Notes: a model not told the origin generated them from the letters alone. A stretch of 64,000 bases of DNA from JABWBD01 sp040768665 (GCA_040768665.1 JAXGMN010000012.1:186001-250000); one strand, 5' to 3'. Positions 16,522 through 25,983 are shown, counted from the first letter of the stretch. Numbers and translations: made by a program.

Positions 16522-16550
16522 ATGTGCCGGATCGCGTCGGCGGGTATAAT
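16522..16550 (+). promoter_or_regulatory. Candidate dapF promoter
   Basis: A perfect TATAAT is at 16545-16550, preceded by GGG, 55 bases before the dapF ATG. The -35 region at the expected 17-base spacing is poor (ATGTGC), so only the -10 element is convincing. Confidence 0.4.
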
Positions 16551-16604
16551 GGGCGTTCTACGCGAATTCCAATCCGCTCACCCTCTGCAAGTCTCTACCC
16601 AGCC

Positions 16605-17444
16605 ATGCGTTTCACCAAGATGCACGGGGCAGGCAACGACTACGTCTACGTGAACTGCTTCGAGGAGAACCTGCCCGACGACCCCGCCGGATTAGCTCGC
16701 CGCATCGCCGACCGTCACTTCGGTGTTGGCGGTGATGGGCTGATCCTGATCCGCCCCTCCGAAGTGGCCGATGCGCGGATGCAGATGTTCAATGCCGACG
16801 GATCGGAGGCGGAAATGTGCGGCAACGGCGTCCGTTGCGTCGCCAAGTACGTCTACGACCACGGAATCAAGCGGTCCGACTCGCTGAGGATCGAAACGGG
16901 CAACGGCGTATTGTCGCTCGAGGTGGAAGTGGTCGATGGCCGGGTCTGCCGAGTTCGCGTCGACATGGGCGAGCCGATCCTCGAGGCCGCGAAGATCCCC
17001 ACCACGCTGCCCGGCGACCCCGTGGTCAGTGCCCCCCTCGCGGTGGCCGGAAGAGAACTGGCTGTGACCTGCGTCTCGATGGGCAACCCCCACGCGATCA
17101 CATACGTCGACCGGTTGGACGATGGTTGGGTGCTCGGAGTCGGGCCGAAGATGGAAGTCGATCCGCATTTTCCGCGGCGGGTGAATGCGGAGTTCGTCGA
17201 GGTGCTCTCCCCGTCCGAATTGCGGATGCGCGTGTGGGAACGCGGGTCCGGTGAGACGCTGGCCTGTGGCACCGGGGCCAGTGCGGTCTGCGTCGCCGGC
17301 GTGCTGACAGGGCGAACCGAGCGCCGCGTTCTCGCTCACCTGCCGGGCGGCGATCTGGAACTCGAGTGGTCCGACGCGGACAACCGCGTCTACATGACCG
17401 GCCCAGCCGTCGAAGTGTTCCAGGGAGAATGGCCGCATGGTTGA
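16605..17444 (+). CDS. dapF: Diaminopimelate epimerase
   Basis: DapF (EC 5.1.1.7) converts LL- to meso-diaminopimelate for lysine and peptidoglycan synthesis in the cytoplasm. The 279-residue product shows the N-terminal MHGAGNDYVYV. The two catalytic cysteines are in AEMCGNGVRCVA and LACGTGASAVC. The ATG at 16605 begins directly at the family's MRFTKMHGAGND start. The length is normal. Its TGA stop lies inside the left arm of the palindromic element at 17436-17532. A DUF374 acyltransferase gene follows on the same strand. Confidence 0.96.
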   Translation: MRFTKMHGAGNDYVYVNCFEENLPDDPAGLARRIADRHFGVGGDGLILIRPSEVADARMQMFNADGSEAEMCGNGVRCVAKYVYDHGIKRSDSLRIETGNGVLSLEVEVVDGRVCRVRVDMGEPILEAAKIPTTLPGDPVVSAPLAVAGRELAVTCVSMGNPHAITYVDRLDDGWVLGVGPKMEVDPHFPRRVNAEFVEVLSPSELRMRVWERGSGETLACGTGASAVCVAGVLTGRTERRVLAHLPGGDLELEWSDADNRVYMTGPAVEVFQGEWPHG

Positions 17445-17532
17445 AAAACGGGGACTGGCTCCGAGCAATACTATCGTTGACCCAGCAGAAAACGCCCCGC
17501 GGCGAGGTGCCTGTCGCCGTTTTTCAACCATG
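17436..17532 (+). repeat. Dispersed palindromic element overlapping the dapF stop codon
   Basis: CATGGTTGAAAAACGG at the left pairs perfectly with CCGTTTTTCAACCATG at the right over 16 bases. The core GGGGACTGGCTCCGAG and GAGGTGCCTGTCGCC lies inside. The dapF stop TGA is within the left arm. Confidence 0.75.
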
Positions 17533-17585
17533 GCAGAATGGCTGCAGCCGTAGCGGCCTTAACCACTGGCAGGGAGGCCGGCCTC

Positions 17586-18359
17586 GTGGCAATCAAGAGC
17601 CCTTTGCTCAATCAGTTCGGCGGTCTGATGGCGTCGGCGGCTATCCGGAAGTGGATGGGCACGCTGGACTGCAAGGCCGGTTTCTACGATCCGTCGCTCG
17701 ATCCGGCGTCGCCCGACGGTCTCGAACAGAATATCTACATCTTCTGGCACGAGTATATCCTCCTTCCCCTTTTCCTTCGAGGCCATTGTAACCTGGCGAT
17801 GCTGATCAGCCGGCACCGCGACGCCGAGATCCTGTCGCATGCGGCCTATTATCTCGGCTACCAGTTCGTACGTGGATCGACGCGGCGGGGTGGCGTGGCC
17901 GCGCTTCGGGAACTCGTCCGCCGCAGCCGGCGTATGCATCTGGCGATTACGCCCGACGGCCCTCGCGGCCCGCGGCGGCGGCTCGCCCCGGGAGCGGTGT
18001 ACCTGGCTTCGAAACTCGGTATGCCGCTGGTCGCCATGGGCTTCGGCTTCGACCGGCCTTGGCGCGCACCAAGTTGGGACCGATTCGCGCTTCCCCGCCC
18101 CTTTTCGCGCGCACGTGCCGTCATCAGCCCGCGAATCCCGATTCCGCCGGACCTGGACCGGGCAGGCGTTGAGCACTATCGGGGCGAGATGGAACGGCTC
18201 CTGGACCGGCTTACGCTCGAAGCCGAAGCCTGGGCCGAAGCGGGCAGTCGGAAGATCTGCCAAACGAACCTGGCCCCGCGTCCGGCTCCCTTGCTGACTT
18301 CTCGCTTATGGGACGGAGAACGCTCGCGCGGCGCCGTGCGGTCTTGCGTTGCCCAATGA
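17586..18359 (+). CDS. DUF374 lysophospholipid acyltransferase-family protein
   Basis: The product matches the DUF374/LPLAT-like family, which acylates lipid precursors at the inner membrane. Signature blocks are FWHEYILLP, the MLISRHRDAEILSHAA motif, VRGSTRRGG and TPDGPRGPRRRLAPG. GTG 17586 was chosen because AGGGAGG lies 8 bases upstream and the protein then begins in the family style (AIKSPLLNQFGGL); an ATG at 17538 adds 16 residues of no evident value. The C-terminus after the family domain is short and basic. The gene ends 17 bases before the convergent permease gene. Confidence 0.82.
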   Translation: MAIKSPLLNQFGGLMASAAIRKWMGTLDCKAGFYDPSLDPASPDGLEQNIYIFWHEYILLPLFLRGHCNLAMLISRHRDAEILSHAAYYLGYQFVRGSTRRGGVAALRELVRRSRRMHLAITPDGPRGPRRRLAPGAVYLASKLGMPLVAMGFGFDRPWRAPSWDRFALPRPFSRARAVISPRIPIPPDLDRAGVEHYRGEMERLLDRLTLEAEAWAEAGSRKICQTNLAPRPAPLLTSRLWDGERSRGAVRSCVAQ

Positions 18360-18376
18360 AGGGCCCTCATGCCCGC

Positions 18377-19468
18377 TTATTTCGATGGAGGACCGATCGT
18401 CTCAAGCTCCGTGTGGAGCATGTTCAACAGCGCGTGGAAGAAAGCGACCACCATCGGGCCGACGAAGATCCCGACCGGTCCCATGGCCTGAACGCCGCCA
18501 AGCACGCTCAACAACGCCAGCAGTGGATGAATGTTCGATCGTCCGTGCAGAACCACCGGCTTGATGACATTGTCGGCCAGTGATACCACGCCTACTCCGT
18601 ACACGCCTAGGAGGATCGCGGCCACGTAGCGCTCGTCGTGAAAGAAGAGCCATAGGCACACCGGAACCCAGACCGCTGCGGCCCCGACGAAGGGCACCAT
18701 CGCCAAGAGCATCGTGAGCATGGTGAGGAGAAAAACCATGTCGATTCCTGCCAGGAAGTAGCCGAACCCGGCGAGCAGCCCCTGCGCAGCGGCCGAGAGG
18801 AGCGTGGCGACGACCACCGCTCGGGTGATGTCGGAGAACTGGTGGATCAACTGCTCTTCGTAGCGATCGTCCAGCGGTGACAGCCTCATCAGCTTCTGGA
18901 TCATCCAAGGCCCGTCGAGGAAGAAGTAATAGAGTGCGACGAGCATGACCAGCAGCCCGATCGCGAGATTGCCGGTGAACCTCGCGGTGCTCAAGGCCAC
19001 GGGGCCGACCCAGGCTTCGAGTTTTTCCCGGATCGTTGCTTCTACGTCTTCCGGCGAAAGAGCAATGCCGAACCGTCCCGCGAATCGTGAGATTGCTTCG
19101 GAGACTGCCCGTCGATCGACCAGGGTGTCGGCGAGGCTTTCCGACTCGATGCGGGCCTCGGGACGGGGAGGCTCGTCGGCCGTGTTCGCTGCTCGGTAGA
19201 GGGCCACGCCCTCGGAAACGGCCTGCGTGAGGATGCCCAAAAACGGCAGCAGAACGATCAAAACGATCGCTGCCGTGGTCATGGCTGCCGAGAGATGGCG
19301 ATGTCCGTTGCACTTGGCCAGACACCATCGGTGAAGCGGCTGGAAGATCACCACCAGGAGCACGGCCAGGAAAAGCGGCAGGAAGAAATTCGACATGACC
19401 CAGAAGAACAAGCCTGCGATAAGAAGCAGGATGACCACCAGAAAGATGAACGATACCATGCGCGACAT
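18377..19468 (-). CDS. AI-2E family (PerM-like) membrane permease
   Basis: The 363-residue product is a multi-span membrane protein of the AI-2E transporter/PerM family. Pairs of helices lie at the N-terminus (FLVVILLLIAGLFFWVMSNFF). A soluble segment (~95-150) contains a short amphipathic region, and the C-terminal cluster has the family signature DNVIKPVVLHGR...HPLLALLSVLGG. Reported roles include quorum-signal export and Na+/H+ antiport; none can be assigned here. The start MSRMVSFIF (19468) has GGAG upstream; an ATG nine residues earlier (19495) is possible. It diverges from the flippase-like gene at 19664. Confidence 0.88.
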   Translation of the reverse strand: MSRMVSFIFLVVILLLIAGLFFWVMSNFFLPLFLAVLLVVIFQPLHRWCLAKCNGHRHLSAAMTTAAIVLIVLLPFLGILTQAVSEGVALYRAANTADEPPRPEARIESESLADTLVDRRAVSEAISRFAGRFGIALSPEDVEATIREKLEAWVGPVALSTARFTGNLAIGLLVMLVALYYFFLDGPWMIQKLMRLSPLDDRYEEQLIHQFSDITRAVVVATLLSAAAQGLLAGFGYFLAGIDMVFLLTMLTMLLAMVPFVGAAAVWVPVCLWLFFHDERYVAAILLGVYGVGVVSLADNVIKPVVLHGRSNIHPLLALLSVLGGVQAMGPVGIFVGPMVVAFFHALLNMLHTELETIGPPSK

Positions 19469-19663
19469 GGCAATGGCTCCGGGACCGTGAGTCATATCCG
19501 AACCGGCGAGATTTTGTTTTCGCTCGGCAGTTGCGGGCATTGTAGCAGCTCGCACGGCGTCGCGGCAGTTCGTCTTGAAGCCGCGATTGCACTCAGGCAA
19601 TAATAAGAGAGCGCCGTGGGATCGTTCGCGGCAACGTATGGATTCTGCAACTCGAGGCACGAC

Positions 19664-20671
19664 ATGGAGCCGGCTCCATCCAGCCGCAAACGGTGGTTGA
19701 TTCGAATCGTCAAGCTGCTGGTCCTGGCGCTGGTGGTTTGGGCGGTGCGTCGAACGCTGATCGATGCCTGGAATCAGCTTGACCAGCACCGCTGGCACGT
19801 CGAGCCCGTCTGGTTGGCCGCCTCGGCCGCGCTCTACCTGCTCGGCCTGTTTCCCGCGGCGTTGTTCTGGTATCGGACGCTGCGAGTGCTGGGGCAGCAG
19901 GCCCGGCTCCGCGATGCGATCCGGGCGTACTACATCGGGCATCTCGGCAAATATGTGCCGGGCAAGGCGATGGTGGTCGTGCTACGCGCGGGCCTCATTC
20001 GCGGCGAGCGGGTGAACACGGGTGTGGCCGCCGCCAGCGTTTTTGTGGAAACCCTGACAATGATGGCGGTCGGCAGCTTCCTGGCCGCTGCAATCCTCGC
20101 CGTGGGGTTCCGCGAAGAGGGCTGGATCGTCGCCGGCGCCGTGGGCCTGATGTTGGTCTCCGGTCTGCCGACCATTCCGCCCATCTTCCGCCGGCTCGCC
20201 CGCCTCGCCGGGGTCGGAAAGGATCCGGCCGTCGCCGCCAAGCTCGAGCGACTCGGACCGGCCACACTCGTTTTGGGCTGGGCCGCTATGACCTTCGGGT
20301 GGTGTCTTATGGGGCTGAGCTACTGGGCGGTCCTTCGTGCAATGGCGATCCCCGGACTCGACCCCGTGGCCCAACTCCCCCGCTACGTGGCTGCCGTTTC
20401 GCTGGCCATGGTCGCCGGATTCCTGCTGCTCGTCCTCCCCGGAGGAGTGGGGGTGCGCGAGGCGGCCCTGGTCAAGCTGATCATCCCCTATCTCGCACAA
20501 CGGGTACCACACGCAGAACTGGCCGCGTGGGCCAGTGCCGCGCTGCTGCGGATTGTCTGGCTCCTGTCGGAACTGGGCATATCCGGTATCCTATATATCC
20601 TGGGTGTCGTGGATCGCCGCCGCCCGGACACTTCCACTACGCCTGTCGCCCTGCCCGAGAACCACCGATAA
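19664..20671 (+). CDS. Lysylphosphatidylglycerol synthase TM-region / flippase-like protein (UPF0104)
   Basis: The product is an integral membrane protein with about eight helices of the LPG_synthase_TM (UPF0104) family. The signature region AYYIGHLGKYVPGKA is at ~105-120, followed by VRAGLIRGERV and FVETLTMMAVG. The catalytic domain of MprF is absent, so it probably moves a lipid rather than aminoacylating it; that is inference. The start MEPAPSS (19664) is preferred over an upstream in-frame ATG. A GT2 gene starts 10 bases after the stop and a GT-C gene overlaps that one, which makes a three-gene lipid-linked-sugar operon likely. Confidence 0.85.
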   Translation: MEPAPSSRKRWLIRIVKLLVLALVVWAVRRTLIDAWNQLDQHRWHVEPVWLAASAALYLLGLFPAALFWYRTLRVLGQQARLRDAIRAYYIGHLGKYVPGKAMVVVLRAGLIRGERVNTGVAAASVFVETLTMMAVGSFLAAAILAVGFREEGWIVAGAVGLMLVSGLPTIPPIFRRLARLAGVGKDPAVAAKLERLGPATLVLGWAAMTFGWCLMGLSYWAVLRAMAIPGLDPVAQLPRYVAAVSLAMVAGFLLLVLPGGVGVREAALVKLIIPYLAQRVPHAELAAWASAALLRIVWLLSELGISGILYILGVVDRRRPDTSTTPVALPENHR

Positions 20672-20681
20672 AACCCCCGAC

Positions 20682-21686
20682 ATGCTTTCCGTCGTCATCC
20701 CAGTCTTCAATGAGGAGGAGAGCCTCGAAACCCTTCATGAGGAACTCCGCGAGGTCGCGGTCCGGCAGCAGTACGACCTGGACGTGATCTTTGTTGACGA
20801 CGGATCGACCGACGGCTCGTGGAACGTCATCCGCCGGCTGAGCGAGTCGGATCCCTCGGTTCGCGGCATCCGCTTCCGCCGCAATTTCGGCAAGGCCTCG
20901 GCCCTCAGCGCGGGCTTTGCAGACGCGCAGGGCGAACTGATCATGACGCTCGACGCCGACCTCCAGGACGATCCGCACGAGATCCCACGCTTTCTCGAAA
21001 TGATGGGCCGGGGCCTGGACGTGGTGAGCGGATGGAAGAAGATCCGACACGATCCCTGGCACAAGGTCGGCCCTTCGCGCGTATTCAACTGGATGGTTAG
21101 CCGGATAACGGGGGTCGTGCTGCACGATCACAACTGCGGGATGAAGTGCTACCGCCGGGAGATTTTCGACGAGGTGCGGCTCTACGGGGAATTGCACCGC
21201 TTCGTGCCCGTGCTGGCCGCCGCTCGAGGCTTTCGGGTGGGTGAACTGGTGATCCACCACCGCCCTCGACAACACGGCCACTCGAAGTACGGTGTCACCC
21301 GGTTTGTCAAAGGTTTCTTGGACCTCTTGACCGTGAAGTTTCTTACCGGGTTCAGCCAGCGCCCGCAACACGTGCTCGGCACGATCGGTTTAGCTTCCTT
21401 TCTCCTGGGGGCGATGCTCCTCGTCTATCTGACGATCTACTGGATCGTGGCCCAGGCCGCCCCGCACCTCCACCTGATCCCGTTGCACCAGCGCCCGTTG
21501 ATGGTCTACTCGGTGGGCCTTTTGCTTCTGGGCGGGCAGCTCATGTCGATCGGGTTCATGGCCGAACTGATTATCGCCTATCACCAGTACGACACCAGGA
21601 ATTTCTCGGTCGCCGAACGCACCGCCGGAGGCGATCGCATCGTCCCGGATAAGCCCCGGGAACCCAGCACGACCTCGCACCCATGA
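20682..21686 (+). CDS. GT2 polyprenyl-phosphate glycosyltransferase (DPM1/GtrB-like)
   Basis: The 334-residue product is a family 2 glycosyltransferase: MLSVVIPVFNEEESLETL, the nucleotide-sugar DDGSTDGSW motif, and the metal-binding DADLQDDP. Two C-terminal membrane helices follow (TIGLASFLLGAMLLVYLTIY and VYSVGLLLLGGQLMSIGFM). This architecture makes polyprenyl-phosphate mannose/glucose on the inner face of the membrane, which supplies GT-C enzymes such as the one encoded next. The start is 10 bases after the flippase-like gene, and its TGA overlaps the next ATG by four bases (ATGA). Confidence 0.92.
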   Translation: MLSVVIPVFNEEESLETLHEELREVAVRQQYDLDVIFVDDGSTDGSWNVIRRLSESDPSVRGIRFRRNFGKASALSAGFADAQGELIMTLDADLQDDPHEIPRFLEMMGRGLDVVSGWKKIRHDPWHKVGPSRVFNWMVSRITGVVLHDHNCGMKCYRREIFDEVRLYGELHRFVPVLAAARGFRVGELVIHHRPRQHGHSKYGVTRFVKGFLDLLTVKFLTGFSQRPQHVLGTIGLASFLLGAMLLVYLTIYWIVAQAAPHLHLIPLHQRPLMVYSVGLLLLGGQLMSIGFMAELIIAYHQYDTRNFSVAERTAGGDRIVPDKPREPSTTSHP

Positions 21687-23209
21687 ACGGCACCAACCAC
21701 GGCTCCCAGGTGGCGCTTCGCCGCACGGTCTACGCGTTGCTCATCGCTCTCAGCACGGGCGCGATGTTGGGGCGGATTCTCGCTGTCGATTCCGTCGGCG
21801 AGGTGGGGCTCGAGCAGTATCTGCTCAAGAAGATCCCCGAACAGATCGACCAGCGGCGTGAAGAATTTCGCCAACAGGGGCTCACGCCCGAACAGATCGA
21901 GAAGAAGCTCGATCGAGTCGAAGCGGCCCTTCGCGAGCGAGCCCGGCAGCGGCGGCCCTTCCTCAGCGCGAACGACCGCAGCCGATGGTGCACGTTGCGG
22001 GCGTTGGTGGAAGAATCGATGCGCGTGCCCGGAGTCCCCTATGCGATCGACAAGGTCATCCAGGAGCGGGGCTGGGATACGATCGACATGGTGAAGCACG
22101 ACGGCCATCTGTATTCAAGCAAGCCGCCCCTGTTTCCCACGCTCATGGCGGCCGAATACTGGCTGATCCATCGGCTCACCGGAGCCACGCTGGGAACACA
22201 CCCCTACGAGATCGGGCGGTTCATGCTCGTTACGATCAACGTGCTGCCGCTGGTCGTCTTCTTCCTGGTTCTGGGCCGGCTCGTGGAGCGTTTCGGCACG
22301 ACCGATTACAGCCGCCTTTTCGTGATGGCCGCGGCGACGTTCGGAACCTTCTTGACCACCTTTGCCGTAGTGATCAACAACCATCTCCCGGCGGCGGTCT
22401 GCGTGGTGATTGCTCTGGACGCAGCGGTGCGGATCTGGTTCGACGGCGAACGGCGACTCCGGTATTTTGCGATTGCCGGGCTGTTCGGCGCCTTCGCGGC
22501 GGCCAACGAGCTGCCCGCCTTGTCGTTTTTCGGGCTGTTGAGCTTGGCGCTGGTTTGGAAGGCCCCCCGGCAGACGCTCGTGGCTTATGTGCCGGCCGCA
22601 TTGGTCGTCGTGGCGGGGTTTTTCGTGACGAACTGGATCGCCCACGGGGATCTCGCTCCGGCCTACGCGCATCGCGACGGCGGCGAGAACTGGTACGACT
22701 ACACCTACGAGCGCAACGGCCGGGTGATCGAAAGCTACTGGCGGAACCGGGTCGGGATCGACCGGGGCGAGGAGTCGCCCGCCGTATATGCCTTGCACGT
22801 TCTGTTCGGCCACCACGGCATCTTCTCGCTCACGCCGGTCTGGCTGCTGACGGCGGTCGGGCTGGGGATCTGGCTGGCGAGGCCGGAGGACCCGCGGCTT
22901 CGCTGGCTGGGGGCGTTCATCCTGATCCTGTCGCTGGTCTGCCTGGCCTTCTATCTCACGCGCCCGCAGGACGATCGAAACTACGGCGGGATGACCAGCG
23001 GATTCCGCTGGATGTTCTGGTTTGCGCCGATATGGCTGGTCGCGATGCTGCCGGCGCTGGACCGCATGGCCGACCGCCGCTGGCTGCGCGGGCTGGGCTA
23101 TCTGCTGCTGGTCCTCTCCGTGCTGTCGGTCAGTTATCCAATCTGGAACCCGTGGACGCATCCGTGGCTCTTGAACTACCTGCAATATTTGGGCTGGGTG
23201 CGGGTCTGA
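21683..23209 (+). CDS. Polytopic membrane protein, probable GT-C-type glycosyltransferase
   Basis: The 508-residue product has a helical, highly charged N-terminal segment (~40-95, EEFRQQGLTPEQIEKKL). After it come VKHDGHLYSSKPPLFPTLMA and eight or more transmembrane helices. The SSKPPLFP loop and the layout resemble PMT/ArnT-type enzymes using lipid-linked sugar. I recognise it as a planctomycete membrane family rather than a characterised enzyme. Translational coupling to the upstream GT2 gene (ATGA overlap) supports use of that enzyme's product. Confidence 0.7.
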   Translation: MNGTNHGSQVALRRTVYALLIALSTGAMLGRILAVDSVGEVGLEQYLLKKIPEQIDQRREEFRQQGLTPEQIEKKLDRVEAALRERARQRRPFLSANDRSRWCTLRALVEESMRVPGVPYAIDKVIQERGWDTIDMVKHDGHLYSSKPPLFPTLMAAEYWLIHRLTGATLGTHPYEIGRFMLVTINVLPLVVFFLVLGRLVERFGTTDYSRLFVMAAATFGTFLTTFAVVINNHLPAAVCVVIALDAAVRIWFDGERRLRYFAIAGLFGAFAAANELPALSFFGLLSLALVWKAPRQTLVAYVPAALVVVAGFFVTNWIAHGDLAPAYAHRDGGENWYDYTYERNGRVIESYWRNRVGIDRGEESPAVYALHVLFGHHGIFSLTPVWLLTAVGLGIWLARPEDPRLRWLGAFILILSLVCLAFYLTRPQDDRNYGGMTSGFRWMFWFAPIWLVAMLPALDRMADRRWLRGLGYLLLVLSVLSVSYPIWNPWTHPWLLNYLQYLGWVRV

Positions 23210-23258
23210 GCCGTCGGGGCTCCTGCCCCGGCAGACACATGAAGTTTTTCTTCCGGCC

Positions 23259-23780
23259 TCAATCCATAATCGTCGCGCTGAGGAGCATCACCATTTCGAT
23301 GCGATGCCCTTCCGACTTCTTGGTCATGCCGCCCAGCAGAATCGTCTTTCCACTGGCAACCGTCACCGTGCTTTGAGCAGTGGTGGTCACGATTTCCGAC
23401 GCGTGAATCTCCGGGCCGTCCTTCATCGAAGAGAGCACCACGTCGTCGTTCTCCCTCACGTCGGACATCTCCAGGTCGATTTCCATGACCACGGTGTCTT
23501 CGGCACTCACGCGCGGCGTCACAGCCAGGATCAGGCCGACGTTTTCCAATTGGATTTGGTTAGCCTGGCCGCGACTTTGGACCGTGGTACCGGTGATGCG
23601 AGGAACGCGGCTGCCCACTTGAATGAATGCCGGCTGATTCTCCAGGGTCATGATCTGCGGTCGGCCGAGGATCTTAAGACGCTCGTTCTCATCCAGAGCG
23701 CGGACTTGCTCCTGCAAGCTCGCGTTTTTTTCGGAAAGATCCAACACGGAGAGATCCAGTTCTCTCCTCACGATGGACAC
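23259..23780 (-). CDS. Isolated secretin (GspD/PulD) C-terminal domain protein
   Basis: The 173-residue product consists almost entirely of a type II/III secretion secretin core. It shows ILGRPQIMTLENQPAFIQVG, VPRITGTTV, LENVGLILAVTPRVS and a C-terminal TVTVASGKTILLGGM. A short coiled-coil-like stretch (SEKNASLQEQVRALDEN) precedes it. Ordinary secretins are 400-800 residues with N0-N3 domains and a signal peptide, all missing here. An in-frame TGA sits just upstream of the GTG start, so the N-terminal domains are not simply missed. It could be a remnant or a specialised domain protein. Confidence 0.7.
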   Translation of the reverse strand: MSIVRRELDLSVLDLSEKNASLQEQVRALDENERLKILGRPQIMTLENQPAFIQVGSRVPRITGTTVQSRGQANQIQLENVGLILAVTPRVSAEDTVVMEIDLEMSDVRENDDVVLSSMKDGPEIHASEIVTTTAQSTVTVASGKTILLGGMTKKSEGHRIEMVMLLSATIMD

Positions 23781-23892
23781 ACAGCTTCCCGATACTCAAC
23801 TCTTGCTTCTCTTCCGCCGGCTGTGCGTTCCTCGCCACACGGGCAACGGTTTCAGCGTCCTCCTCGTTTCCACGCCGGTCCGTCCCGGCAGA

Positions 23893-24843
23893 TTACACGT
23901 CGCACACGGCCACGGCCTGCCGGAGACTGGCGGCGGGATCGCGGGTGGGGATGAATTCCTGGCCGACATAGCCCTGGTAGCCGACGTCGACCAGGGCCTT
24001 CATGACGGGCGGATAGTTGATTTCCTGCGAATCATCGAGCTCGCCGCGACCCGGGTTGCCCGCCACGTGCACGTGGCCGATCAGGTCCTTGTGCTCGTGG
24101 ATCCGGCGGATGAGGTCGCCGTCCATGATCTGCACATGAAAAACGTCGAACAAGAGCTTCATCCGGGGCGAGCCCACGCGGCGGATGATCTCGACGCAAT
24201 ACTCCGTATGATCGCCCTGATAGCCGGGCACGCCGATCATGAACGTGTCGACCCGGCTGTTGAGCATTTCCAGGCAGAGATTCACCCCGGCTTTCTCCGC
24301 CTGCCCGATCACTTTCTTGTAGCCGGCTACACAGTTCTCAATCCCTTCCTCGGGGTCGACACTCGATCCGCCCTGCGCAGTCGTATCGGCCAGGCCGGTG
24401 AACGTAATCACGTTGGGAAAGCCGGCCGCCGCGGAGGCGTCGATCGCCTTCCGCAGTGCGCCGAGGCACTCGTCCCAGTGCGCGGGGTTGTTCATACCGC
24501 GGATGAACATGTGCGCCGGAGTCAGCGCGCAGATCAAGCCGTGCTTCTTGAGCACCGGCCAATGCTCCGGTTCGACCAACTCGACACTGTGGCAGCCGAG
24601 TTCCGCTGCGACCCGGCAGGTCGTGTCGAGATCCCAGTGCTTCTCGAAGCACCACCGGCACACGGACTGGCGGATCCGCCCCCGGTTTGCCGCCGGACCC
24701 GCCCGGCGATCCGCCGCGGCCACCGCCGCGCCCGCCGTCAGCGTCCCGGTAGAAAGGAGCAACTGTCGCCGGGTCATCGGAGCGGCCATGCAAGAAGATT
24801 TCCCGGAGGCGCCACTCGTCGAAAATGGTTGAATTGACCCCAT
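23893..24843 (-). CDS. Tat-exported hydroxypyruvate isomerase-like TIM-barrel protein
   Basis: The 316-residue product carries a Tat signal (TRRQLLLSTGTLTAGAAVA, ~23-41) and a xylose-isomerase-like TIM barrel closest to hydroxypyruvate isomerase (Hyi): SVCRWCFEKHWDLD, VELVEPEHWPVLKKHG, NVITFTGL, CLEMLNSR, LLFDVFHVQIMDGDL and GQEFIPTRDP. The metal and substrate Glu/His residues typical of the family are present. Enzymes of this group isomerise 3-carbon or larger keto sugars; the exported location suggests a different substrate from cytosolic Hyi. AGGGGG just upstream supports the ATG at 24843; MAAPMTRRQ (24789) is an alternative. Confidence 0.82.
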   Translation of the reverse strand: MGSIQPFSTSGASGKSSCMAAPMTRRQLLLSTGTLTAGAAVAAADRRAGPAANRGRIRQSVCRWCFEKHWDLDTTCRVAAELGCHSVELVEPEHWPVLKKHGLICALTPAHMFIRGMNNPAHWDECLGALRKAIDASAAAGFPNVITFTGLADTTAQGGSSVDPEEGIENCVAGYKKVIGQAEKAGVNLCLEMLNSRVDTFMIGVPGYQGDHTEYCVEIIRRVGSPRMKLLFDVFHVQIMDGDLIRRIHEHKDLIGHVHVAGNPGRGELDDSQEINYPPVMKALVDVGYQGYVGQEFIPTRDPAASLRQAVAVCDV

Positions 24844-25307
24844 TGTCAACCCCCTGCCATAAGCATTTCGAACCGCCGACGCCGGGACACCACCGCAGCC
24901 GCCCGGAACATCGCAAGGACCTTTCGCTTCTCCGCCAGTCAGTCTACGCCACGGGGCTCGGGCTTTCCAGATGTATGTAAAGACCTGCGAAGCAGGAGGC
25001 CGTCTACGCGGCTGAGCCTGCACGCGCGGATAAATATGTGTTCGTGTGTCCATGTACCAGTGTGGCCGATGCGGCGCATTCTGTCAATGCCTTTCCTAAG
25101 TCAAGCGGAAGAAATGGCTCGGCAGGGGGAGGTGAGGAGGGGAGTTTTTCGCCAGGTCGAGATTTGTGCGATTTGACTTGGGCAAGGCTGCTGGCGGGAA
25201 GTGGATGAGGCGAACGGATTTACGCCGAAGGGGACACGCGTAAGTGTCCACCGGCCGAAAGTAGGGTGTCTAAAAAGTCGGTCGCAGGTAAGTTCTGCAG
25301 TACTGTG

Positions 25308-25741
25308 ATGTCAGAACGGAGTTGGCTGTGGGGCGACTGGTGGACCAAACCGCGCTGGATACCTCCGGCAGTTCTTTTGTTTGGGGTTGCCTGGGTCTCG
25401 GGATGCGGTGAGTACAAACCGGCTATGCCGGTGGAGTTGCCGGCGGGGACTGCGCAGGGAGCGGCCGTCGGTGCGAGTGCGGCGACGGCCGATTCAGGAT
25501 CGGTGGAGCCGGCGTGGAAGACGGCCGGACGTTGGCCAGTCTGCCGAAGACGGTGGCTTATCCGATGCGGATTGTCGGACCGAACCAACTGGCGGTGATC
25601 AGCCAGGCGGATCTCGTGCCCTGGACGTTTCCGGAAGACTGCGCCTTTGAATCGCGTTTCCGAGTTCTGAAAACCGAAATCAAACGCCGCTGGCCGCCAG
25701 AAATCCCATTCGGGACGCAGTGCGAGGCCGCTCCTGGCTGA
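25308..25741 (+). pseudogene. Probable frameshifted lipoprotein gene
   Basis: An ORF from 25308 encodes a lipoprotein-type N-terminus with a lipobox (VSGCGE, around residue 33) but becomes Arg/Cys-rich nonsense after about residue 70. From 25514 another frame gives a sensible continuation: LASLPKTVAYPMRIVGPNQL then FPEDCAFESRFRVL. A single-base indel near 25514 would join them. I recognise no family. The surrounding 24844-25983 region has no other gene, which fits a decaying locus. An alternative is chance coding in both frames. Confidence 0.35.
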
Positions 25742-25836
25742 GCGATTCGAACGAAAGGCTGCAAAAGGCGCTTGACACCTCGGCGCTTTCAGAATGTCCC
25801 TTTTCCTTCCTTGCCCCTTCGTTCAGGTGGCAGGTA

Positions 25837-25865
25837 TTGACTTTCTTGAAATTCTCGCTTACGCT
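25837..25865 (+). promoter_or_regulatory. Candidate promoter of the DUF1559 gene
   Basis: TTGACT (25837-25842) and TACGCT (25860-25865) are separated by 17 bases, 118 bases before the DUF1559 ATG. The -35 is good and the -10 only moderate. Confidence 0.35.
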
Positions 25866-25983
25866 CGGCGCGGGGTCGCTCAGGCGACCGCGTCCATCTG
25901 ATGGGAGTGATCGCCAACGAACGTGTTGGGATGTGGCTGCTTGTCTGTGTCGGCTTCTCTACTCTTGTTCGGAGGTCCTTGTC

